This document shows, in pieces, positions 7,345 to 14,333 of a stretch of 64,000 nt of DNA (position 1 is the stretch's first letter; each line of letters opens with the position of its first letter). A model generated the notes under the pieces. The model saw only the letters and a program-made list of their open reading frames with translations. It was not told the origin of the DNA and made no database searches. The position numbers and the translations under genes are program-made. Source of the DNA: Aquabacterium sp. NJ1 (GTDB lineage Bacteria; Pseudomonadota; Gammaproteobacteria; Burkholderiales; Burkholderiaceae_C); the NCBI RefSeq assembly GCF_000768065.1, contig NZ_JRKM01000001.1:2480001-2544000 (forward strand), given 5' to 3'.

Positions 7345-8271
7345 TTACACGTTGTCCGGGCACTGGAAGTACTGCCAGCCCTTCGGCCCCAGCCTGTAGG
7401 CATGCTCGTCGCCCGTGACCCACAGGTAATCGCCTGCGGCGTTGACGCTGTGGAACTCGGAGCCGGCCTTGAACGGCGCCTTCACCTTGTCAGGCGCCTG
7501 GCCGGGGGCCCACACGAGCAACTCGTTGAAAGCCGTCACGTACAAGGCACCCTGGTAAAGGGCCAGGCAGTCAAAGCTGCGCTTGCTCAGCTCGGGTGCA
7601 CTGCAATCCTGTACCGAAGCCAGGTCCGCTGCGATCTTGAGCAAGGTGCCACCATCCCCGCTGACCCAGGCCGAGCCATCGCCTGCGGCCAGGGCGCAAT
7701 GCAGATCGAGGTTGGTCCCCGAGTCCAGCGTTTTCCAGGCACCGCCGTTGACGCGGCAGGCCATGAAGCCCTTGCCGCCCACCACGAGCAGGCGCCCAGG
7801 CGCGAGTTCGGCCACGGAGAACAGCGAACAATCGTTGCTGCCGTCAAATTTCTCGAACAAGCCCTGATCGACGGACTGCCACTGGTCATCGGCGAAGCGC
7901 AACACCTCGCGCTGCCCGCCGCAAACGTACAGGCCATCGCTGGCCGCACACAGGCCCTCGAACACGGCTGACTTGTCCTTGCGCGGGATGTCGATGTCCG
8001 CAGGCTGCTGGCCGGGCTTGTACAGGCGCAAAGGCCCGTCGCGGCCCAGCACGGCGATCCAGGGGCGGGGGGACTGCGGCACCGGCACCGCGATGGCGCC
8101 ATAGGCCACGGCGCCCAGGTCGCCCAGGTGCACCCAGCCGGCGTCACCCGCCTTGACGAAACGCGTGAAAGTAGGGTCCTGGCCCTGGTCCTGCACATGG
8201 CCAGCCAGGAAGGCGTCGCCCGTGCTGGTGGCCACGGCCTTCGTGAAGTAGATGCGTGCGTTCTTTGCCAT
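7345..8271 (-). CDS. Beta-propeller-like protein of T6SS PAAR modules
   Basis: Encodes 308 residues with no signal peptide or membrane segment. Repeating blocks of about 45 residues carry small Gly-rich turns (GDAFLAGHV, LYVCGGQREV, LLVVGGKGFMACRVNGG, AWVSGDGGTLL, LWVTGDEHAYRL). This is the rhythm of a WD40/YVTN-like beta-propeller, with about six blades inferred. It lies 26 bases after the DUF4150 nuclease-like gene and 12 before the TIGR02270 gene, an order seen in several proteobacterial type VI loci. Its place directly after a putative toxin makes it a candidate immunity protein, but a scaffold or adaptor role is equally possible. No catalytic residues can be pointed to. Confidence 0.7.
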   Translation of the reverse strand: MAKNARIYFTKAVATSTGDAFLAGHVQDQGQDPTFTRFVKAGDAGWVHLGDLGAVAYGAIAVPVPQSPRPWIAVLGRDGPLRLYKPGQQPADIDIPRKDKSAVFEGLCAASDGLYVCGGQREVLRFADDQWQSVDQGLFEKFDGSNDCSLFSVAELAPGRLLVVGGKGFMACRVNGGAWKTLDSGTNLDLHCALAAGDGSAWVSGDGGTLLKIAADLASVQDCSAPELSKRSFDCLALYQGALYVTAFNELLVWAPGQAPDKVKAPFKAGSEFHSVNAAGDYLWVTGDEHAYRLGPKGWQYFQCPDNV

Positions 8272-8297
8272 AGGTGTTCTTGCCTGTTGGTGTTTGC

Positions 8298-9245
8298 TTA
8301 CCAGGTGCCGGCGCTCATGGATGTCTTGTAGGCTTCATAGTCATCATTGACCTTGCCCGGCGCACCCGACGCGGTCAGTTTGGTGTCGGCGGTACAACCG
8401 GGGCCATCGGGCGGCTTTTGCGAATAGTAGGCGTCCAGCTGCGCCTTGACACAGGCCTTCTCGTTGTCGTTCAGATCACGGGGCGGGTCCATGGCGCCAC
8501 CGGCCGAGCCTGCGGCCGTGTCCAGTGCCGTGCCGTACTTGAAGTCCTTGCCTTCTTCAAAGTGGTAGCGCTCGACCTTGTCAAAACGCCGGTGGCAAGC
8601 CTTGTGGCTGCCGGTGTGCTGGTTCTTGCCCAGGGTACAGATGCACGGCGCCTTGTCGTAGTTGAAGCCGCTCATGCCCTTGGTACAGCGCCCCGGGATG
8701 AGGTGGTGCGGCGTCTGGTGCTCGCCGTTTTTCTTGGGGCAACCCGGCACCTTGGGCAACAACATCACGTGCTCCATGCCATGGCACACACCGCCCGGCG
8801 CCGACATGGCGGGCTTGTCGAGATAAGGCCAGGTCGGCGAGTTGCCAGGCACCGAACCGTGGTTGTGCGTGGTGAGGTCCAGCATGCGCACGACGTTCTC
8901 GCCTTCGACCTTGACGTCCATCGACCAGGCATTGAAGAACACCTTGCCCATGTTCTTGTGCGTCACGACCCCCTTCATGGGCGCTGAACCGGCCTCGTCC
9001 CCTGAACTCTTGCTGAAGCTGCTCTTGTTCTTGAGCATCACTTCCTGGTTGGAGATCTTGACGGAACTCGACCCATCTGTCGTGTCCGACGCCATGCCGG
9101 TGTTCGGATACGGGATGGGCACGCCGGGTGGCGTGGCCGGCGTCTGGGGTGGGGTCATGCAGACATCGGGGAAGGCGCAGATGGACTTGCCATCGGCGGC
9201 CTTGCAAGCCACCTCCATGTTGTTGGCATAGACCTCGTTGCTCAT
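8298..9245 (-). CDS. DUF4150 PAAR-like protein with HNH/GHH-like nuclease C-terminus
   Basis: Encodes 315 residues. Residues 1-130 are a DUF4150 (PAAR-like) domain: VYANNMEVACKAADGKSICA, FPDVCMTPP, a PIPYPNTG stretch and the later VVTHKNMGKVFFNAWSMDV. Such domains sharpen the VgrG spike and carry effectors. Residues 153-240 form a Cys/His-rich region with HHLIPGRC (H180-H181), then CICTLGKNQHTGSHKACHRRF (C201, C203, H210, H214, C217). The HHLIP motif resembles AHH/GHH toxins of the HNH/endonuclease VII superfamily; the Cys residues may bind a structural metal. The start overlaps the stop of the ketosynthase-like gene (ATGA). The likely role is a spike-tip DNase effector. The PAAR-like part is firm; the nuclease activity is inferred from the motif. 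Confidence 0.8.
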   Translation of the reverse strand: MSNEVYANNMEVACKAADGKSICAFPDVCMTPPQTPATPPGVPIPYPNTGMASDTTDGSSSVKISNQEVMLKNKSSFSKSSGDEAGSAPMKGVVTHKNMGKVFFNAWSMDVKVEGENVVRMLDLTTHNHGSVPGNSPTWPYLDKPAMSAPGGVCHGMEHVMLLPKVPGCPKKNGEHQTPHHLIPGRCTKGMSGFNYDKAPCICTLGKNQHTGSHKACHRRFDKVERYHFEEGKDFKYGTALDTAAGSAGGAMDPPRDLNDNEKACVKAQLDAYYSQKPPDGPGCTADTKLTASGAPGKVNDDYEAYKTSMSAGTW

Positions 9246-10273
9246 CGCGCCACCCGGTATTGCAGCGACAGGGCCGCACGCTGCCCCGCATCATTGGCCA
9301 TGTGCGCAAGGACGTTCGGCCCCGGCGCATAACCTTTGCGACAGGCGGCCTGAGCCAGGGCCACGACCGCCACCCCCGCGGCCGCGCCGGCTTCGCCCAT
9401 GCACTCGGCCGGGTGCCAGATATCGAATGCCTCCTTGAGGACCCGCATGGTGCGCGACAAGGCCAGCGCAGCCTCCTTGAAGTAGTACTGCTCGCCGGAC
9501 ACGTCGGTGATGCGGAAGTCCATGTCGTGGATCTGGCGGCCTGCCTCGTTCATGGCGGCCTTGATCGCCTGCGACAGCCCATCGGCCCGCAAAGGGGCCT
9601 CGCTGTCCAGATGCGCGGGCTCACGGCTGAAACCCAGACCCGTGCACACCAGCTCGCCAGCCTGGCCTTGCGCCTGGCCCACGAGCAAGGCGCCTGCGCC
9701 CTCGCCCGGCATGAAGCCATTGGTATTTTGAGAGGTCAGCAGACGCCCGACCCGCTCGTAGTGCCCCATGGTCGGCCAGTTCAGCAGGCTGTCTGCCGCG
9801 ACCACGAGCACATGCTTGCAATGCCCTTGCGTGATCAGGGCTCGCGCCTGCGCCAGCGCCACCGCCACCGCCACGCGGCCTTGGGTGATGACCATCGAGC
9901 GCGCTGCAAACGTCACCCCCAGTTCGGCCTGGATCAGGTTGAACAGCGCCTCGTCCAGCCCCTCCATGCGCCCGGGGCGCTCGGCCTCGGCCACGCACAG
10001 CAGCATGGGCAGGGTGCCCCATTCCTTGCGAGGCAGGTCGCGCAGCGCCTCTTCCATGCTCATCGCGGCCATCTTGGCCAGACGGGTCGGCCCGACCCAA
10101 GGCTGCGCCAAGGGCACCTGGTGCGCCATGATGGGCTCACCCGCGCTGTCGATGTAGCGTGTCTGGGTGGGGTTGCCGATCTTGCCGCGAAAGGCTGCGC
10201 AACTGGCCGGAGCGTCCAGGCCCACCGAGGTGACAAGCCCCAGGCCCTGAATGGCGATGTGAGGCGTGTTCAT
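9242..10273 (-). CDS. Thiolase-fold (beta-ketoacyl synthase-like) protein, catalytic residues lost
   Basis: Encodes 343 residues. The fold is that of a beta-ketoacyl synthase: IAIQGLGLVTSVGLDAPASC at the N-terminus, VLVVAADSLLNWPTM and NGFMPGEGAGALLVG in the middle, and EAGAAAGVAVVALAQAA near the end. The nucleophile region, normally a TAC(S/T) loop, reads VITQGRVAVA and has no Cys. The two His motifs are replaced by DVSGEQYYF and ECMGEAGAAAG. The protein is therefore unlikely to condense acyl chains. It overlaps both the DUF2169 gene before it and the DUF4150 gene after it by four bases, so the three are made together. Related proteins accompany DUF2169/DUF4150 pairs in other type VI loci. 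A chaperone or adaptor role for the PAAR-like effector is inferred. Confidence 0.82.
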   Translation of the reverse strand: MNTPHIAIQGLGLVTSVGLDAPASCAAFRGKIGNPTQTRYIDSAGEPIMAHQVPLAQPWVGPTRLAKMAAMSMEEALRDLPRKEWGTLPMLLCVAEAERPGRMEGLDEALFNLIQAELGVTFAARSMVITQGRVAVAVALAQARALITQGHCKHVLVVAADSLLNWPTMGHYERVGRLLTSQNTNGFMPGEGAGALLVGQAQGQAGELVCTGLGFSREPAHLDSEAPLRADGLSQAIKAAMNEAGRQIHDMDFRITDVSGEQYYFKEAALALSRTMRVLKEAFDIWHPAECMGEAGAAAGVAVVALAQAACRKGYAPGPNVLAHMANDAGQRAALSLQYRVAR

Positions 10274-11373
10274 GCAGGTTCAGCCTCTTGCGGCGACATC
10301 GGCACCATCACGACCTTGATCGGGAAGGCGACACGCTCGCGCTGCTGCCACCACTCGGGTCCCTTCTTGCCGACCAGCACATGCGAGATCTCGTGCAGGC
10401 TTTTCTTCAAAGGCCGCGTCACCCGCCAGGTCATGGAGAAGCGCTCCTCATCGGGCTCGAACACGATGGTGTCGAGCTGGGCAATGAAGTCCTCGCGTTC
10501 GCCCTGCTTGGGAAACACATGCACGGGCGCCTCGAAATACGGCAAGGTGAACTGCCTGAGGCCATCCGGCGTGAAGTTGACCAGGCGCACATCCAGTGCC
10601 TGCTGGGGAATCGGGATCTGCTGGTCCAGCGGTGCGGCCTGGTAGTAGCGCTCGTCGAAGTCCTTGGGCAGGAAGGGGAAGCCCTCGTCGAGCCACTGCT
10701 GGTCATAGGTGCCTGCATGACAGGCGCGCTGCTGCCACCCGCGCCCGACCGGCCCGAATGCCATGGGCTTGTAGCTGCTGGCCGGCCAGCTCACAGGCTC
10801 GCCCGGCTCTTCGGTGCAAGGCAGGGGCTGGCCATCCACCCAGGTGTTCTTGAGCTGCTTGTGAAAACCGCGCCCAACGGGGTTGAGCATGAAGGCCTCG
10901 TGCTCGGACGGGTCACCGGAGGCATCGTCGACACCCCCGAATGCCAGGTCATACGAGATGGGCAGGCGCGTGAAGGCCTGTGGCTGCGAAGCGCGGATGC
11001 CCGTGACGCCCGCCTCCCAGACACGCGGGCCGACCACATCGCAGCTTTTGCTCATCGCGCCCACGCTCAGGCTGACCTGCGTGCGCGTGACCGACTGCCC
11101 TGCAGGGGCATACGCGCTGCCCATCAGCAGCACATCACATTGCCGCTTGCGTGGTGCGAAATCGATCTCGTGCACCGGTGCGCTGCGGCCCGGCTCACCC
11201 GTGAACGTGTCGGCCATCACCAGCGGCAGCTGCACCTCATGCAGCCGCACCTGCTCACCGGGCTTGGGCAGCACAAAGGTGCCCTTGATGACCACGACCA
11301 GCAGCTCGCGCCCACTGGGCTCCAGGCCCATGTTGAACCCCACGACCATGCGGGTGGCGTTGATGATGTTCAT
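10270..11373 (-). CDS. DUF2169 family adaptor/chaperone for PAAR-like effector
   Basis: Encodes 367 residues. The start matches DUF2169: NATRMVVGFNMGLEPSGREL, then VVIKGTFVLPKPGE. The middle has the conserved SPDL-type block here read as LPISYDLAFGGVDD, followed by NPVGRGFHK and FGPVGRGWQQR. The C-terminus has GLRQFTLPYFEAPVHVFP and a terminal TWRVTRPL segment. There is no signal peptide. DUF2169 proteins are found next to VgrG and PAAR-like genes and are thought to help load effectors onto the spike. The gene overlaps the ketosynthase-like gene by ATGA and follows the DUF6484 gene by 15 bases, which fits a spike-loading module VgrG - DUF6484 - DUF2169 - thiolase-like - DUF4150. Its partner is probably the DUF4150 protein. 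Confidence 0.88.
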   Translation of the reverse strand: MNIINATRMVVGFNMGLEPSGRELLVVVIKGTFVLPKPGEQVRLHEVQLPLVMADTFTGEPGRSAPVHEIDFAPRKRQCDVLLMGSAYAPAGQSVTRTQVSLSVGAMSKSCDVVGPRVWEAGVTGIRASQPQAFTRLPISYDLAFGGVDDASGDPSEHEAFMLNPVGRGFHKQLKNTWVDGQPLPCTEEPGEPVSWPASSYKPMAFGPVGRGWQQRACHAGTYDQQWLDEGFPFLPKDFDERYYQAAPLDQQIPIPQQALDVRLVNFTPDGLRQFTLPYFEAPVHVFPKQGEREDFIAQLDTIVFEPDEERFSMTWRVTRPLKKSLHEISHVLVGKKGPEWWQQRERVAFPIKVVMVPMSPQEAEPA

Positions 11374-11388
11374 GGCGGTACGACGCGA

Positions 11389-11940
11389 TCAGTTGAGCTG
11401 AACCGAGCCGCCCTTGACACGGTTGACCCCGCTCGATCGACTCACGACATAGCTGCCATCGATCAGCACCTTGCCGGATTTGGTCAAGGTGATGCTGGCC
11501 TTGCCGCAACGCAGCACCAGCTGCTCCTTGGCCGACACGGTCATGCGCTCGCCGTCCGCATCAACGTCCACCGTGGCAGGCTGCGCCGCCAGCGGCCAGG
11601 CGCCCTGGGTGCGCAACACCCCCATGACAATGGGCTTGTGCGCATCGCCCTGCTCGAACATCAGCACCACGCCCTGCCCGATGTGCGCACCATGCAGGTC
11701 CACCGTGCTGCGAGCCGGCAAGGCGGCGTGGCCAGGCTGGCCGGCAAAGCTGACCAAGGGGGTCTGGCCATCGTCCGTCAGGGCGAGCAAGGTGCCCACC
11801 ACCACGCCCGGCACCGGGCGCTGCAAAGGCACCGCTTGCGGCAACAGCCCGGCAGCAGGGCCGTTCAACAAAGGCGACAGCAGGTCATCGGCTTCGGCAG
11901 ATGCCGTCGGCGAGTGCTCAGGGAGGTCATTTGGCTTCAT
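11389..11940 (-). CDS. DUF6484 domain protein, VgrG-associated
   Basis: Encodes 183 residues. A polar N-terminus of about 45 residues is followed by a beta-rich domain with GVVVGTLLALTDDGQTPLVSFAGQP, VDLHGAHIGQGVVLMFEQGD and PIVMGVLRTQG. These fit DUF6484 as I recall that family, which resembles the OB-fold/gp5 part of VgrG. The C-terminus (VDADGERMTVSAKEQLVL, ASITLTKSGKVLIDGSYV) looks like the DUF2345-type strands at the end of VgrG. It may therefore add to, or cap, the VgrG needle. It starts 22 bases after the vgrG stop and is 15 bases before the DUF2169 gene. The biochemical role is not established. Confidence 0.78.
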   Translation of the reverse strand: MKPNDLPEHSPTASAEADDLLSPLLNGPAAGLLPQAVPLQRPVPGVVVGTLLALTDDGQTPLVSFAGQPGHAALPARSTVDLHGAHIGQGVVLMFEQGDAHKPIVMGVLRTQGAWPLAAQPATVDVDADGERMTVSAKEQLVLRCGKASITLTKSGKVLIDGSYVVSRSSGVNRVKGGSVQLN

Positions 11941-11962
11941 GTCTTCACGCCTTGCTGGCTCG

Positions 11963-14251
11963 TCAGTTCTGCAGGATCTTGGAGCCCTTGAGCACCATGT
12001 CGCTGCTGGCCTTGACGTTGATCTTGCCCGAGCCTTCCACCGTCACGTCCTTGCCCTTGATGATGATCGTGCCGTCCTTCTTCATCGTGATGCTGGCGCT
12101 GCCGGTCGTGATCGAGATGGAATCGGCCGCTTCGATGATCAGGTTCTTGCCCACCTTGACGGCCTCGTTGCCGCTGACCTGCAGCGTGCGGTCCTTGCCC
12201 ACCGTCACGCTCTGTGCGCCACCCACCTGGAGGCTGTGGTCCGCGCCCACCGAGATGGCCTGGCCCGAGCCCACATTGATCGACTGGCTGGCACCCACAT
12301 TGGTCGACTGGTTGGCGCCCACGTTGATGGACTGCGCCGCCCCAATGGCCACTTCCTGCGCGGCACCAATGGCAATGGTCTCGTTGACGCCCACCGTGTG
12401 GGTGCGCTGCATGGCCACCGTGGCGGTTTCGCTGGCACCCACCGAGATGCTGCGGTTGGCGCCGATGGTGACGCTTTCATTGGCGCCCACGTTCTCGGTT
12501 CGGTTGGCCCCGATCGTGATGTCTTCGTTGGCGCCCACGTCTTCGGTGCGGTTCACGCCGATGCTGATCTTCTCGTTGTTGCCCACCTTCTCGGTGCGGT
12601 CCACGCCAATGGTGATCGTCTCGTTGTTGTCCACCGTCTCGGTGCGGTCGTGCTTGACGTGCACGGTTTCGTCGTGGTCGATCGTCTTGGTGCGGTCATG
12701 CCCGACCCACTTGACCTCGTCGTTCTCGACCTCGGTGAGCTGGTTCTTTTCGGCGTGCAGCCACAGCTCTTCGCTGCCCTTCTTGTCCTCGAAGCGGATG
12801 GCGTTGGCGTTGGCATAAGCCCCACCCTTGGACGAGCGCGTGAGCACGCCGGACTGGGTGGCATTGGCCGGCAGGTCCCACGGCGGCATCTGCTGCGCGT
12901 TGTAGACGCGGCCGGTGATCAGCGGCTGGTCCGGGTCCCCTTCGAGGAAGTCGACCACCACTTCCTGGCCGATGCGCGGGATGTGCATGAAGCCGAAGTT
13001 CTGGCCTGCCCAGGGTTGCGACACGCGCACCCAGCAGGAGCTTTTGTCGTCCTTCTTGCCCAGGCGGTCCCAGTGGAACTGCACTTTGACGCGGCCGTAC
13101 TTGTCGGTGAAGATTTCTTCGCCGCCGGGACCGACCACCACCGCCGTCTGCGGGCCCTGCACGAAAGGCTTGGGCGTGAGGCGCGGCGGGCGGAACTGCT
13201 GCGTGGCCGGGATGGCCTCGAAACTGACCTTGTACTGGCTGCCGCTTTCGCCGGCATCGAACACGGCGACCTGGGCCTGGATCTTCACGCTGGTCAGCAG
13301 GTACTGGGCGTTCTGGTCCTCACGCGGGTGCTTGGCCAGCGTGAAGGTGCGGCCGGCCTCCAGGCCCATGGCATTGCCCGCCCCATCCAGGCGGTGATGG
13401 CGTGCCTGCACCTCGTCGAGCCAGTCTTCGGCAAACTGCTTGCCGTCGGCCGACTGGATGTAGTCGCCCTGGAAATCAAAACGCTCGGCCGAGGCCTGGT
13501 CGTGCGAGCGGCTCAGGCTGGCGTCCACCAGCAGCGAGGTCGAGGGGCGCTCGAAGTCGTAGCTCGTGAGCACCATCTTGCCGGTCTTGACCTCCTGGCT
13601 GAAGGTCCATTGCGAGATGTACTCCTGGTCCGGCGGCGCGTTGCTGGGGTCTTCGATGTAGCGGATGGTGCTCTGGCCCGTGATGGGGTCGTGCGCACTC
13701 AGCGAATCCATCAGCACCAGCTCGTGCTTGCCGTCGGTGTGTTCGAAATACCAGTAGATGCCCTCGCGCTCCAGCAGCCGGGTGACAAACTGGAAGTCGC
13801 TTTCGCGGTACTGCACGCAATACGTCCAGGGGCGGTAGCTGCGAAACAGCTTGAGCTTGACCTGGGCCACGCTGGCGTGGTCGTCGAACACCTTCTTGAC
13901 GATGTCCGGGACGGACATCTCCTGAAAGATGCGGCAGTCGCTGGTGCGGGTGAGGAACCACAGCCAGGGGCGGACCTCGGCCTGGTAGGCGAAGTAGCGG
14001 CCCCGAGGCGTGCCCAGGCCGAAGCGGGTGACGTAGCCGTGGAAAAAGCGCTTTTCGTCATCCTGCAGGTGCAGGGTGAGCGTGACCGGCTTGCCCAGCA
14101 GGTCCTTGGGCGCCAGGTCGGGCTTTTCGCTCAGCAGGTTGAGCTGCATGCCGCCGAGCTGGCTCAAGCCCTCCGACACGTTCATCGATTCGAGGAACAG
14201 GTCGGCAGCAGGCAGCGGCGAGCTGAGCGTGATGGGTGCTTGGTTGGCCAT
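11963..14251 (-). CDS. vgrG: Type VI secretion spike protein VgrG (TssI)
   Basis: Encodes 762 residues. The N-terminal part (about 1-370) is gp27-like, with ITLSSPLPAADLFLESM at the start and SDFQFVTRLLEREGIYWYFE. The gp5-like OB domain follows (TDKYGRVKVQFHWDR, CWVRVSQPWAGQNFG, IPRIGQEVVVDFLEGDPD). A DUF2345-type beta-helix (about 520-762) carries many degenerate VGANxxxTIGANRTE-like repeats. It ends KGSKILQN, so there is no C-terminal effector extension. VgrG trimers form the tip of the Hcp tube and are fired into target cells. AAGG lies close before the ATG. A T6SS-associated element lies about 45 bases upstream, and the module of spike-loading genes follows directly. The cargo is most likely the DUF4150 protein two to four genes downstream. 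Confidence 0.96.
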   Translation of the reverse strand: MANQAPITLSSPLPAADLFLESMNVSEGLSQLGGMQLNLLSEKPDLAPKDLLGKPVTLTLHLQDDEKRFFHGYVTRFGLGTPRGRYFAYQAEVRPWLWFLTRTSDCRIFQEMSVPDIVKKVFDDHASVAQVKLKLFRSYRPWTYCVQYRESDFQFVTRLLEREGIYWYFEHTDGKHELVLMDSLSAHDPITGQSTIRYIEDPSNAPPDQEYISQWTFSQEVKTGKMVLTSYDFERPSTSLLVDASLSRSHDQASAERFDFQGDYIQSADGKQFAEDWLDEVQARHHRLDGAGNAMGLEAGRTFTLAKHPREDQNAQYLLTSVKIQAQVAVFDAGESGSQYKVSFEAIPATQQFRPPRLTPKPFVQGPQTAVVVGPGGEEIFTDKYGRVKVQFHWDRLGKKDDKSSCWVRVSQPWAGQNFGFMHIPRIGQEVVVDFLEGDPDQPLITGRVYNAQQMPPWDLPANATQSGVLTRSSKGGAYANANAIRFEDKKGSEELWLHAEKNQLTEVENDEVKWVGHDRTKTIDHDETVHVKHDRTETVDNNETITIGVDRTEKVGNNEKISIGVNRTEDVGANEDITIGANRTENVGANESVTIGANRSISVGASETATVAMQRTHTVGVNETIAIGAAQEVAIGAAQSINVGANQSTNVGASQSINVGSGQAISVGADHSLQVGGAQSVTVGKDRTLQVSGNEAVKVGKNLIIEAADSISITTGSASITMKKDGTIIIKGKDVTVEGSGKINVKASSDMVLKGSKILQN
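12170..12650 (-). repeat. Degenerate ~30-bp repeats encoding the VgrG beta-helix
   Basis: About 16 imperfect units of 10-11 codons encode VGANxSxxIGANRTE-type steps in VgrG residues about 533-693. This is the needle-like beta-helix. The repetition in the DNA could allow unequal recombination within the gene, changing needle length. Confidence 0.7.
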
Positions 14252-14259
14252 GGTGCCTT

Positions 14260-14300
14260 AGTGGACCTCAGTCGGGCATGCCGGCAAAGCGACCAAAGTC
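14260..14300 (-). promoter_or_regulatory. Candidate vgrG promoter element TGAC-N4-GTCGCTT
   Basis: The plus-strand 16-mer AAGCGACCAAAGTCAC here also occurs upstream of the methyltransferase gene. On the minus strand the GAC-N4-GTC core spans 14300-14291, and TCCACT (14265-14260) lies at the -10-like distance. The deduced start would be only 2-3 bases before the vgrG ATG, so either the mRNA is almost leaderless or the true -10 differs. Confidence 0.4.
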
Positions 14301-14333
14301 ACCCGCCGACCGAGCCTTGAACGCGCCTGACTC

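Noticed and set aside
5734..7971. A 745-residue plus-strand open frame opposite the TIGR02270 and propeller genes
   Set aside because: It spans two genes and a gap on the opposite strand; Gln/His/Arg-rich sequence without domains is typical of shadow frames.
12170..12650. A CRISPR-like array in the vgrG repeats
   Set aside because: The repeats are degenerate, contiguous, in frame and coding, with no unique spacers.
11471..14320. A 949-residue plus-strand open frame opposite vgrG
   Set aside because: It is a mirror of the VgrG repeats in GC-rich DNA; the protein is His/Leu/Val-rich without any known domain, while the minus strand encodes a full VgrG.
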